From a virus, in IMG/VR virus record IMGVR_UViG_3300042549_003139, positions 1-24,607 of that record: DNA of 24,607 bases; one strand, given 5' to 3'. Made by a program: the position numbers and the translations under genes. Below, piece by piece: positions 15,585-23,876 of the stretch. Below the pieces are notes generated by a model that was given only the letters and a program-made list of their open reading frames with translations, was not told the DNA's origin and made no database searches. Each line of letters starts with the position of its first letter. Position 1 is the stretch's first letter.

Positions 15585-17834
15585 ATGCCATTTCCTTTTG
15601 TTGCACCTTTAAAAGAGTGGACGATAAATAAATTAAAAGAAAGAGAAAGTGATAGAAATTATATTACTACAATGTCACCGTTTGCAATGATGTCAAGTGG
15701 TGCAGTAGTAATGAAGGGAAAAACTTCATCTGAAATTAAGGAATTATTTAAATCACAAAATTACGGAAATGATGCTACAACATATTATGGTTGTGTAATC
15801 ACAAATACTACCGATGTTACAAAATTATATCAAACGGGTAAAACCATTGTAGGATACGATTTAAATGGTAAAGAAATTGTTGTAGAAGGTGAAACAAATA
15901 GAAGAGCATCTACTCCAATTATAGAGAGTATAGAAATTGATACGGATGGTGGTAATAATACTTTAAAAACTGCACAAGTTAAAGTTAAAGTATTTACATT
16001 GAAACAACTGGAAATGTTTGAATTATTCTTTTTAAGACCATCTATGAACGTTGTATTGGAATATGGGTGGGGTTCTGACATTAGAAATAAATCTAAAAAA
16101 TATACAATAGATTCAAAATTATTTGCAAAAAAGAATTTCAAAAAATATAAAGAAGATTATTCTTCTGTTTTTTTAAATTTTGCAGAAAAAAAAGATGAAT
16201 ATTTGACGATATTAAAAGATTTAGAAGGTGAGTATGATTATATGGTTGGCAAGGTTAGTAATTTTTCATATTCACCGGAAGAAGATGGAACATATTTGGT
16301 TAACATAGAAGTTTCTGCGGGAAATGAATTACAATTGTGGCCTGCATTGAAATCGGCAAAAAGTAAAAATTCTACTGCAAAAAAAGATAAAACACCAATT
16401 AAAACGTATCAATCTTTTATAAAAAGAATTGCATCGGATTTAGGTGAAACAAAATTTGCAACTATCTTTTCAGACGAATCAAAATGGAAAAATGAATTTT
16501 TTAATTATGGTATTGTAAATGATAAACAAAAAAATATATTAGTTTCAAAAACTCCATATATTTCAATGAAAGTTATAATTGAAATAATAAATCAATTAAA
16601 ATTGATAAAATATTCTGACCAAGATGGTATTGTAATAACATACGAATATAAAGGAGATCCAATAATACCTGTAAATTCAAATCCAAATATAATATCAACA
16701 AATGAATATGTTATATTTCCTGGAGAATTACCAATGGTATCATTGTCCAAAGATTCTACGGAAAATAGAGTTATATTATTACATGAAACAAATAAAAGAA
16801 TAAAAGGTGCAATAAATGAAAAATCATTTAATATAGACAACGCTGCAATATACGATTTTCAAACCGGCAAACCAATTCCAACCACTAACAAAACAATAAA
16901 AGATTTGGATGAAAATAAAGATGTTGAAGTTAAATCAAATATAGGAAATTTGTTAAATGTATTTTTTAGTTATGATAGATTTTTAGAAATATTTAATAAT
17001 GGAAATAGTATTGCAGATATAATGAATCCCGTATTAGAAACAATATCGGACGCAATGTTGGGATTATCAAATTTAGAATTACAAAAACCATATGATAGAG
17101 TTACCTATTCTGGATTAGAAATAATTGATAAAAAGATACCTTTAGCAATACCAAAAGAAGATAAAAATAAACAGAATAAAGAACAAATATACAAATTTAA
17201 AATAGGTGCATTGGGTTCTATTGTAAAGAATTTTAATTTTAATATGGAAATGAGTACATTGATGCAAGCCCAAGCATTGTATTCAACTCAACTTGCAATA
17301 GCAAAACAAAATGATAAAACATCAACGGATGCATCCAAAGAAATAGATAAATTTGTTTCTGCAGATTTATCATATGCTACAAACGCCGATGGGTATTTTT
17401 CGGTAAATGATATGGAAGTTGAAATTATCAAACGAGCACCCAAAGCAACCACCGATACAGCCGGTAGTGATGAAAAATCTAAACAAGAAATAGAAAAAGA
17501 ATTAAATGATTCTATTCAATCAAAGTATATAAAATTTTTAATACCATCACCAAATGGTACATCAACAAATTTAATATATAAAGATAGTAGTTTGATTCAA
17601 TTGTATATTTTACCAAAATCTCCCGCTCAATCTATGGCATTGACATATTTGGATATATCAATAGAAATAGATGGAATGGCCGGTTTTAGTTGTGGAGAAT
17701 ATTTTCAAATTGAGGGAATACCTGAAGTATATAATAAAAATGGATATTTTCAAATAACAAATGTAAAACAGGGTATAGACACAAACGGATGGAAAACTAC
17801 AATAGAAGCCGGTTATTTATTAAAAACTGAATAA
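15585..17834 (+). CDS. Baseplate hub protein (gp27-like)
   Basis: 749 residues, likely the central hub that connects the tube to the spike. Seen: an LEMFELFFLRPSMNVVLEYGWGSD block (about 138-163) and VNIEVSAGNELQLWP (about 240), typical of hub proteins where a surface is compared with a 'GxGSD' turn; and at 683-745 a beta-barrel end: YLDISIEIDGMAGFSCGEYF, IEGIPEVY, GYFQITNVKQGID, GWKTTIEAGYLLK, the hallmark of gp27/gpD-type hubs. It is much longer than T4 gp27 (391), with a lysine/asparagine-rich middle (about 250-640). No lysozyme domain is visible. It lies between the LysM wedge and a small conserved protein, as expected for a baseplate operon. Confidence 0.82.
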   Translation: MPFPFVAPLKEWTINKLKERESDRNYITTMSPFAMMSSGAVVMKGKTSSEIKELFKSQNYGNDATTYYGCVITNTTDVTKLYQTGKTIVGYDLNGKEIVVEGETNRRASTPIIESIEIDTDGGNNTLKTAQVKVKVFTLKQLEMFELFFLRPSMNVVLEYGWGSDIRNKSKKYTIDSKLFAKKNFKKYKEDYSSVFLNFAEKKDEYLTILKDLEGEYDYMVGKVSNFSYSPEEDGTYLVNIEVSAGNELQLWPALKSAKSKNSTAKKDKTPIKTYQSFIKRIASDLGETKFATIFSDESKWKNEFFNYGIVNDKQKNILVSKTPYISMKVIIEIINQLKLIKYSDQDGIVITYEYKGDPIIPVNSNPNIISTNEYVIFPGELPMVSLSKDSTENRVILLHETNKRIKGAINEKSFNIDNAAIYDFQTGKPIPTTNKTIKDLDENKDVEVKSNIGNLLNVFFSYDRFLEIFNNGNSIADIMNPVLETISDAMLGLSNLELQKPYDRVTYSGLEIIDKKIPLAIPKEDKNKQNKEQIYKFKIGALGSIVKNFNFNMEMSTLMQAQALYSTQLAIAKQNDKTSTDASKEIDKFVSADLSYATNADGYFSVNDMEVEIIKRAPKATTDTAGSDEKSKQEIEKELNDSIQSKYIKFLIPSPNGTSTNLIYKDSSLIQLYILPKSPAQSMALTYLDISIEIDGMAGFSCGEYFQIEGIPEVYNKNGYFQITNVKQGIDTNGWKTTIEAGYLLKTE

Positions 17835-17835
17835 T

Positions 17836-18210
17836 ATGTATAAAGATTTAATTAGAGATAAAAATATATATTCTTTGGATTTTCCAAATACAATAGTCCC
17901 ATTACCAAATGTAAATGATTATGAAAATGGATTTATTGAAAGATATTTTACACAAAGAGTAAATGACTCCAATTTGTTTGTCTTTGAAATAAGTTTAGAA
18001 GAATATAATTTATTGTTAGAAAATCCATATTGGTTATTACAAAAAATGAGATGGAGAATAACAGGCCCAAAATCTCCAGTATACTCAATGGACGGCCAAA
18101 TAACCGATATTGGTGTTACCACATCCAATGCTACATCCATTTCAATAGTATCAACTAAAATTAAAAATATTGGTTTATACTTACCCAATCTATTACAATT
18201 TCACAAATAA
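17836..18210 (+). CDS. Small baseplate-associated protein (124 aa), family not identified
   Basis: The ATG lies one base after the hub stop (TAATATG), so it is the last gene of the baseplate operon. 124 residues with YENGFIERYFTQRVND near residue 30, a FEISLEEYNLLLENPYWLLQKMRWRITGP block and a basic/hydrophobic C-terminus ending IGLYLPNLLQFHK. The 'RYFxxxVN' and 'RWxIxGP' elements and the end motif look conserved for a structural protein, but I cannot name the family. It may be a baseplate wedge or spike-associated part. Three bases shy of a separate module: the polymerase gene with its own promoter follows. Confidence 0.75.
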   Translation: MYKDLIRDKNIYSLDFPNTIVPLPNVNDYENGFIERYFTQRVNDSNLFVFEISLEEYNLLLENPYWLLQKMRWRITGPKSPVYSMDGQITDIGVTTSNATSISIVSTKIKNIGLYLPNLLQFHK

Positions 18211-18211
18211 C

Positions 18212-18242
18212 TTTGTAAATTAAAATATTTTTCGTATATTAG
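18212..18242 (+). promoter_or_regulatory. Host-type promoter for the polymerase gene
   Basis: TTTG (18212-18215), 19-base spacer, TATATTAG (18235-18242); the Bacteroidetes consensus is TTTG...TAnnTTTG. The -7 element has one mismatch. The expected start falls at about 18247-18249, on the ATG at 18249. The stretch 18219-18243 matches 22970-22994 at 22 of 25 positions. Confidence 0.7.
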
Positions 18243-18248
18243 AGTTCT

Positions 18249-19520
18249 ATGAACCTAATTGAAGATAAACAATCCTTACAATCATTTTTAGGAGGTAATG
18301 TAAATATTGACCTCATTGTTCCTGTATGGAGTTCTCATAAAGCACATCCATTAGGAAGTCGTTTGTCTTTTATATATTTTAGACAAAGTGACGGAAGTGA
18401 TGGTATAATTAATTTCAATCACATAGATGCAAAGAAATTAGACAAATTTGACATATCTAAGTTAGTCCATGTCAATACATTAGTTTTAGACAATAGGTAT
18501 TTAAACACCATAGGATTGGATTATGAGTGGGTTTATTTTGAAGAGTATGGGAAACCATTTATCTTTAATGAGGTCGTAGAATCGGTTTATAAGGGGTATA
18601 GAAACGACTTTAAAGAGTTGAATGATTGTGTACCTTTAATGAAGTGGTATGAAATCTTAAAGACAATCCCAAATATCAGTACAAGAAACGAATGGAATAG
18701 AAAATATACATCAGCAATCCAAACATTGGGAAGGTTGGAAGGGGCTGGGGTAAAAGTCGTTAGAGAAAAATTTATTGATAGTTTTAACTTCAATGAACAA
18801 TACCTTCGTAAAAACGATATAGTGTACACGCAGTATAACCCATATACCACAACGGGCAGACCTTCAAATCGTCACCTTAATGTTAACTACTCTGCATTGA
18901 ATAAGTCCGATGGTACGAGAGAAATGTTTATTAGTCGTCATCCACACGGAACCTTAATTCAATTTGACTATGAGTCGTATCACATTCGTTTGATTGCGAA
19001 AATGGTTGGGTATGAATTTCCAACGGGTACTACGGCTCACCAACATCTTGCAAACCTTTACCGATGTGATTTGGAGACGGCAAAGAAAATAACCTTTACA
19101 TACCTTTATGGGGGATTAGATGAGAATGCTCGTAAAATACCATTCTTTCAAAAAGTAGATGAATACATTAAGGGATTATACCAAAGGTTCGTCATTTCGG
19201 GAAAACTTACGACACTCTTATATAAAAGAGAAATACCATTTGATAGAATTGAATCTCCTAACGAACAAAAGGTATTCAACTACTTATTACAATCATTAGA
19301 AACTGAAATCAATTATATGAAGATTGGTGAGGTATTGGAGTATTTGGACGGGAGAATGTCAAAAATGATACTTTATACCTATGATGCCTTTCTTATAGAC
19401 ACACATCCTATTGAAAGAGAAAATATCTTAAACGACATTAGAGAGATAATGGAGAAGGGTGGTTTCCCAGTTAAAATAGAAGAAGGAGAGAATTATAACA
19501 ATTTAGAGGTTATAAGTTAA
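18249..19520 (+). CDS. Compact family-A DNA polymerase
   Basis: 423 residues, with the polymerase core only. Landmarks of E. coli Pol I are in order: TTGRPSN (201-207, for TGRLSS), motif A DYESYHIRLIA (240-250, catalytic Asp240), motif B AKKITFTYLYGG (278-289), where Lys279, Phe283 and Tyr287-Gly288 sit at the Pol I Lys758, Phe762 and Tyr766-Gly positions, a LLQSLETEI segment for the QG...AD helix (346-354), and motif C LYTYDAFLID (375-384, Asp379). Deviations: the motif-B Arg754 position is Leu, and the HDE of motif C is YDA. The region between motifs A and B is about 20 residues shorter than in Pol I. The N-terminal ~130 residues show no DxE exonuclease motif. Arg codons are 7 CGN of 22, unlike the AGA-rich neighbours. 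It replicates DNA or fills gaps; whether a second protein supplies proofreading is unseen. Confidence 0.88.
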   Translation: MNLIEDKQSLQSFLGGNVNIDLIVPVWSSHKAHPLGSRLSFIYFRQSDGSDGIINFNHIDAKKLDKFDISKLVHVNTLVLDNRYLNTIGLDYEWVYFEEYGKPFIFNEVVESVYKGYRNDFKELNDCVPLMKWYEILKTIPNISTRNEWNRKYTSAIQTLGRLEGAGVKVVREKFIDSFNFNEQYLRKNDIVYTQYNPYTTTGRPSNRHLNVNYSALNKSDGTREMFISRHPHGTLIQFDYESYHIRLIAKMVGYEFPTGTTAHQHLANLYRCDLETAKKITFTYLYGGLDENARKIPFFQKVDEYIKGLYQRFVISGKLTTLLYKREIPFDRIESPNEQKVFNYLLQSLETEINYMKIGEVLEYLDGRMSKMILYTYDAFLIDTHPIERENILNDIREIMEKGGFPVKIEEGENYNNLEVIS

Positions 19521-19526
19521 AAATTT

Positions 19527-19535
19527 ATATTTATA
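19527..19535 (+). promoter_or_regulatory. Late-type promoter motif
   Basis: Exact ATATTTATA, 33 bases before the ATG at 19569, within an A/T-rich gap and with no TTTG about 20 bases upstream. Confidence 0.5.
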
Positions 19536-19568
19536 TCATATAATTATATACAATTAATAGACAAAAAT

Positions 19569-20084
19569 ATGCGTTTAATAAACCTTATCCCATTACATGA
19601 GATTGATTTTCCATCTCAGGCAGCATTTGATAGATACAATAAACAACATAAATTAAGACCTGATACAAAGGTAGTAGTTGCAGGTAGAGTAACAACCGCA
19701 GGTAGAGCATCTAAAGTTGGTGGAACATCGGTATTTGGTAATGATGACAAACTAAAAAAATATGGTGATAATGCGTTTAATCAAATGATGGCCGATAAGG
19801 ATAAAAAAGAACCCAAAAGAGTATCTTTATCCGATGAACTGGACAACATAGCAGATTTAACCGATAATAACGACCACAATGGTGCGGTAATGGCATTAGC
19901 AAAAATGATGAACGATAAATCATCTACTGCTGAAATGCAAAAAATTCAAAAATATCACAATTTAAAAGGTCATATGCCACAATCTTTAATTAAATATAGA
20001 AGTTCAATTTTGAATAACCTATTAGCACAGGCCAAAAAGACATATGGTGATAAGTTTGCAAAACAATTACAAAATTCATTTTAA
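19569..20084 (+). CDS. Hypothetical protein (171 aa)
   Basis: Not recognised as a named family. 171 residues. The N-terminus MRLINLIPLHEIDF is followed by a FDRYNKQHKLRPDTKV segment and a GRVTTAGRASKVGG basic, glycine-rich stretch; the rest is helical and charged. The same arrangement (a short hydrophobic IPLHEIDF start and a YNKxHKxRPDTKV block) is familiar from proteins of related marine phages that are annotated only as hypothetical, so the family seems conserved. It is followed after 11 bases by the 823-residue gene and probably shares its transcript. A virion or capsid role is possible but unproven. Confidence 0.7.
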   Translation: MRLINLIPLHEIDFPSQAAFDRYNKQHKLRPDTKVVVAGRVTTAGRASKVGGTSVFGNDDKLKKYGDNAFNQMMADKDKKEPKRVSLSDELDNIADLTDNNDHNGAVMALAKMMNDKSSTAEMQKIQKYHNLKGHMPQSLIKYRSSILNNLLAQAKKTYGDKFAKQLQNSF

Positions 20085-20095
20085 TAAATAAAAGA

Positions 20096-22567
20096 ATGTC
20101 AATAAATTTCCAAGAAATCCTTAAAGAATTAGAATATCGTGTACAACATGGTATTATTGATTTAACAAAAGAGGAACAAGTTACAAAATTAGTACAAATT
20201 TTAAGAGAGAATGGTGTGTCCGATGCAAACGAAATGGCACAGAAAGCAAGAGTATATTTCAGTTATATAAACGAAGCTCCAAAGAAAGGAGATGCTGGAT
20301 TAGAAGCAGCTGCAGACTTTTTCAAAACTAAGAGATACAAGAATAACAAAGGAAATGAAGTTGCATTTACAACTGCTATAAACTATAATGACCAGTCCGA
20401 TTCTGCACATAATGCAGCTATGGCCGATTTTGAATCATTTTTAAATGCAAACAAAGGTAAGTATGGTAGTATAGAAAAAGCAAAACAACCTGAACCAGAA
20501 CAACCTGCAACAAATTTATTTGGTAAGGATAAGGGTGGTAAAGTATTTGAACCAAAACCTGAACCTACTCCAGAACCTTCAAAATCAAAAGAGAAAGAAG
20601 AACCTACAAAAAAATCATCAGGTGAAGAAGATGAGGATGCAAATGAGTCACCTAAATACGATAAAAATAATCAGTATCAAAGAGCAATTGCAGAAGCTAA
20701 GACTTCACAAGAATTACAAAAGGCCTTAACCAACTTACATGCAATAGAAGAACAAAAGATGTTTAAAAATAAGATTGCAGGTGCAGGTGGTATGGTTGCA
20801 TCTACTGGTGAAAGTATGTATGTTGGAATATCATCCGATTTGATACACGGTACATCTGAAGTTAAAAATTCATCATTATATCAAAAAACTCTACAAGCTA
20901 GACAAAAAAATACACAAAAAATATTAGATAGTCAAAAAGGTAGAGAATTTAAACAATTGGCAGTAGAATTGGAAGCAATTGCAATCTCACAAAAATTAGA
21001 TTTAAAAAATCCTAATGATTTAAAAGCAGCAATTCAAATTTATAACGAAAGAGAAGCATTTGTGACTGCATATGATTCGGAATTTAAAAAGACAAATGTA
21101 GGTAGAGATAGTAAATTTAAAAAAGAAGAAGCTAGAACAAGTTGGATTAGGACAGCTTATATGGGTTCATTATCATTAATTAAAAATGGCCCTGCGAATT
21201 GGAATAGAGAGAGAGGAAATGGAACCGTTATGAAGGCAAACGGAGTAACCGATGGTGCAACCGAAGAATTGTTAAATAATAAATTAAAGGCAGCAAAAAC
21301 ACCAGAAGAAAAAGCACATTATGAGAGAGAACTTAAAATGTGGAATAAATTTAAAGGATATCACGATACATATTTAGTTTATACAAATGATAAAGGTCAT
21401 GTTGAAGTATTTAACATTTCCAATAAAAAGAGTAGAGATTTAAATGACCCACAAAATAATACAACTCCAGCTAAAAGATTGAAAAATTATATGGAGGAAG
21501 CTAAAAAACGTGGTATTGCACCTGATGTGATAGTAAAATTAGCAAAAGCAGAACAAAAGGCACAAAAAGGTGCAGAAGATATGAATGCAATTGCAATGGC
21601 GGGATATGATGAAATAAATAAAAACGATATAAAATCAATAGCATATATAGGACAGAGGTTATCAGGAAGAGGTAATATTAAAAGTGAGGATGATGCAACG
21701 GATGAATACTTAACAGTGTTGGGTAATGACAAATTAATTAAGAACAAAATCAAAGACGCAATTTTAAAAAAGAATCCAAACGCAACTAAAGAACAAATAC
21801 AAGAAGCTCAAAGTAATATTACACCAGAACAAACTGTTCAATATGCATTAGAAATTTGGAATGACCCAAATGTTGATAAATCAACTTTATCTGGAAATTA
21901 TAGTAAATTTATCTTAAAAATTGGAACATTATCACAAAGTATATATGATAAGTCTAAATCAATGACACCGGAAGAAATATCGGAATCAATGGGTGGTGTC
22001 TATACTCCAAAAGATATTCAAAATATATTGAATCCAAAAACTACATTAGGAAAAACAATGGCGGCATTGAAAGATGTAAAAGAAAGACATGCTGCTGGTT
22101 TAAATGGCGTACACGTTGGATTTATGAATGATTTACATAAAGCGGACGGAACAAAACCTGGACATACAGGTCCTAATGGCCCCGCAGTTCAAACATACGT
22201 TGCAGGAACTCTATCATCTTTACACATAGATACATATGTTGAAAACTATGATGATAAAGTGTTGGTTGAAATGGGTGGGGTTGGTGTAACACCACGTGAT
22301 ATGAGAAGTTGTATGGCAAAATTATCAGGATATACTGGTAAAACTGATACCCCGGAAGAAAGAAACGCATTAAAAGAACATTTAATAAAAAGTGTTAAAG
22401 TAGACGCAACAACCGGTGCAGTATATTTGGTTGGGAATAATGGAAATAATGTTAGAATAGCTAGTGATACTTGGAGACAGGCAGGAGCAAACACTAAAAA
22501 AGTTGCAACTGCATATGGTCCTGAATTACAAAACTGTTTAAAAAATAGTGTAAAAAATAGAAAATAA
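20096..22567 (+). CDS. Large conserved-looking protein with acidic linker (823 aa)
   Basis: No function assignable. Residues 1-60 form a helical unit (FQEILKELEYRVQHGIIDLTKEEQ...). Residues about 127-190 are a Pro/Glu/Lys-rich disordered linker. A long helical part follows, with GGMVASTGESMYVG at about 225-238 and a YHDTYLVYTNDKGHVEVFNISNKKSRDLNDPQNNTTP block at about 423-459. The C-terminus (about 690-820) has DGTKPGHTGPNGPAVQTYVAGTLSSLHIDTYVENYDD, RDMRSCMAKLSGYTG and DTWRQAGANTKKVATAYGPELQNCLKN. There is no signal peptide. A virion-associated protein is a fair guess from length, linker and position after the baseplate and polymerase genes. Its stop overlaps the next start by one base (TAATG). 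Confidence 0.8.
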   Translation: MSINFQEILKELEYRVQHGIIDLTKEEQVTKLVQILRENGVSDANEMAQKARVYFSYINEAPKKGDAGLEAAADFFKTKRYKNNKGNEVAFTTAINYNDQSDSAHNAAMADFESFLNANKGKYGSIEKAKQPEPEQPATNLFGKDKGGKVFEPKPEPTPEPSKSKEKEEPTKKSSGEEDEDANESPKYDKNNQYQRAIAEAKTSQELQKALTNLHAIEEQKMFKNKIAGAGGMVASTGESMYVGISSDLIHGTSEVKNSSLYQKTLQARQKNTQKILDSQKGREFKQLAVELEAIAISQKLDLKNPNDLKAAIQIYNEREAFVTAYDSEFKKTNVGRDSKFKKEEARTSWIRTAYMGSLSLIKNGPANWNRERGNGTVMKANGVTDGATEELLNNKLKAAKTPEEKAHYERELKMWNKFKGYHDTYLVYTNDKGHVEVFNISNKKSRDLNDPQNNTTPAKRLKNYMEEAKKRGIAPDVIVKLAKAEQKAQKGAEDMNAIAMAGYDEINKNDIKSIAYIGQRLSGRGNIKSEDDATDEYLTVLGNDKLIKNKIKDAILKKNPNATKEQIQEAQSNITPEQTVQYALEIWNDPNVDKSTLSGNYSKFILKIGTLSQSIYDKSKSMTPEEISESMGGVYTPKDIQNILNPKTTLGKTMAALKDVKERHAAGLNGVHVGFMNDLHKADGTKPGHTGPNGPAVQTYVAGTLSSLHIDTYVENYDDKVLVEMGGVGVTPRDMRSCMAKLSGYTGKTDTPEERNALKEHLIKSVKVDATTGAVYLVGNNGNNVRIASDTWRQAGANTKKVATAYGPELQNCLKNSVKNRK

Positions 22568-22974
22568 TGAACACACAACTACTTTGCCTTTTTACAACAA
22601 AGGAAGAATTGGATAAGTCAGTTGATTTCATATTAACTAACTATACTTTAACTAATCCAAATGTTTTCATTTTAGAAAGTAAAATAAGACCTGAAGAGGC
22701 GTTCATTACTTTTAATGTTGAGAAAGGTTCTAATGCAATCCCTTCGGAATGGAAAACTATTTTAGTACATAGAAAGAAACAATCTAATTCAATATACACT
22801 ATTAATGCACTTAATGAAGTAGTTAAGTCAAAAACGGGTGGTATGTTAGATAATTCTTACATGATTGATTGGGAAGAATTTAGAAATTGTATCTTAACTA
22901 CATCCAATACAGGATACAAAATGATACCTACAAAAGTATTTAAATCTTTTAATACTCAAAATTTGGAGAATTAA
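22567..22974 (+). CDS. Hypothetical protein (135 aa) coupled to the 823-aa gene
   Basis: ATG overlaps the previous stop (TAATG), a sign of translational coupling. 135 residues beginning MNTQLLCLFTTKEELDKSVDFILTNY, with a strand/turn IFILESKIRPEEAFITFNVE, TILVHRKKQSNSIYTINALNEVVK and WEEFRNCILTT. The SxYTINALNE and HRKK segments look like a conserved core. I cannot name a family; related sequences are common in marine phage genomes as hypothetical proteins. No membrane segment or catalytic motif is visible. Confidence 0.75.
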   Translation: MNTQLLCLFTTKEELDKSVDFILTNYTLTNPNVFILESKIRPEEAFITFNVEKGSNAIPSEWKTILVHRKKQSNSIYTINALNEVVKSKTGGMLDNSYMIDWEEFRNCILTTSNTGYKMIPTKVFKSFNTQNLEN

Positions 22975-22993
22975 GATATTTTTCTTATATTTG
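22962..22993 (+). promoter_or_regulatory. Host-type promoter for the four-gene small operon
   Basis: TTTG (22962-22965), 20-base spacer, TATATTTG (22986-22993), an exact match to TAnnTTTG. The ATG at 22998 lies 4 bases after the -7 element, so transcription would start at or beside the start codon. The flanking 22970-22994 nearly repeats the polymerase promoter. Confidence 0.75.
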
Positions 22994-22997
22994 ATTT

Positions 22998-23312
22998 ATG
23001 TCAATAAGAAAAAGATATAAACCAATTGAAATTCACGCAGACGAACCTTCTGATATTTTTGAAAACAATAGACGAGAACTTGCAAAAGCAATCGTAGAAG
23101 GTGTTGCATATGGTTTACGAACTAAAAAGAAAAGAGTTGATTTTGCAAAAGTCTTAATCAAAGAAATTATTGTTATTACACTCTCAATAGACAGCAGAGA
23201 ATTTTCGGATTTATTGGAAGAAAATCTTCAAACACTTATTGATTTTGAAGAGTATGAGTCATGTGCATTAGTGGTTAAATTACAAAATAAGTTAAATAAA
23301 CAAAAAGTATAA
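22998..23312 (+). CDS. Hypothetical protein (104 aa), first of a small-gene operon
   Basis: Unrecognised. A basic N-terminus (MSIRKRYKPIEI) leads into a helical body: NNRRELAKAIVEGVAYGLRTKKKRVDFAKVL, then SREFSDLLEENLQTLIDFEEYE. The charged amphipathic helices suggest a small DNA- or RNA-associated or adaptor protein, but there is no diagnostic motif. It is driven by the host-type promoter immediately upstream, so it is probably expressed early, and it is followed one base later by the zinc-finger-like gene at 23314. Confidence 0.7.
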   Translation: MSIRKRYKPIEIHADEPSDIFENNRRELAKAIVEGVAYGLRTKKKRVDFAKVLIKEIIVITLSIDSREFSDLLEENLQTLIDFEEYESCALVVKLQNKLNKQKV

Positions 23313-23313
23313 T

Positions 23314-23556
23314 ATGGAAAATGAAAGTATTTACGAAAAATGTATTATGTGTAGTAAAGAAACTACAACATTAAAAACTACTCATGTAGATTTTAGATAT
23401 GGTTATGTAGAGGGTGCAGGACAATTATGTAGAGAATGTTATTTGAATGAAACTAGAAATTTAATTACTGTAAATAGTAGAATAATTTTAGATACACCAA
23501 ACGATGCAGAATTGGGTAAGAAAGTTAGACAAATATATTGGGATAGTAAAAAATAA
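23314..23556 (+). CDS. Small CxxC/CxxC zinc-binding candidate (80 aa)
   Basis: Cysteines at residues 10, 13, 39 and 42 form C-x2-C ... C-x2-C with a 25-residue spacing, as in a zinc ribbon or treble clef, and there is one His at 24. The TTHVDFRYGYVEGAGQLCRECY region between and around the pairs is compact, so metal binding is likely. Transcription factor, adaptor or RNA-binding roles are all possible; none can be chosen. The gene begins one base after the stop of the preceding gene (AATATGG) and ends 3 bases before the next start. Confidence 0.75.
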   Translation: MENESIYEKCIMCSKETTTLKTTHVDFRYGYVEGAGQLCRECYLNETRNLITVNSRIILDTPNDAELGKKVRQIYWDSKK

Positions 23557-23559
23557 GTT

Positions 23560-23865
23560 ATGGTAGCAAAGAAAAAAGAAGAAGCTGAATTTCATATTGG
23601 AGATGGAAAACACCTAATAATGAAACAAACTACAATTGTATTAATGAAAGACCAATTGAAATTGATGACAGGTGAAGGAAGGAGTATATCATTGGATGTT
23701 GAAATAAAGGCAGACTTTGATAAAATACCACCACAATATCATCAGTTATTTATGCAGATGATGCAAGTAAGATATGGTGGAATTGTAAACATTTGGGACA
23801 ATACAAGTCCTTTTACACCACCTGAAAAACAATCAAAAAGATGGTATCAAATTTGGAAAAGATAA
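23560..23865 (+). CDS. Hypothetical protein (101 aa)
   Basis: Unrecognised 101-residue protein. An N-terminal lysine-rich stretch (MVAKKKEEAEF) is followed by strands HLIMKQTTIVLM and SISLDVEIKADF, then PQYHQLFMQMMQVRYGGIVNIWDN and an aromatic-rich basic end (SKRWYQIWKR). This reads like a small mixed alpha/beta protein. It is the third of four closely spaced genes that share one host-type promoter, between the zinc-finger candidate and the DUF3310 gene; a nucleotide-metabolism or replication accessory role is only suggested by company. Confidence 0.68.
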   Translation: MVAKKKEEAEFHIGDGKHLIMKQTTIVLMKDQLKLMTGEGRSISLDVEIKADFDKIPPQYHQLFMQMMQVRYGGIVNIWDNTSPFTPPEKQSKRWYQIWKR

Positions 23866-23876
23866 AAATTTAAATT

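Noticed and set aside
18191-18220. Imperfect inverted repeat near the end of the 124-aa gene (TTTCACAAA / TTTGTAAA)
   Set aside because: Mismatched stem, no T tract, and it coincides with the host-type promoter, so it is not counted as a terminator.
20520-20729. Overlapping + frame (69 codons) inside the 823-aa gene
   Set aside because: It lies over the acidic linker; the alternative frame is a Lys/Gln/Asn-rich translation typical of a shifted low-complexity region.
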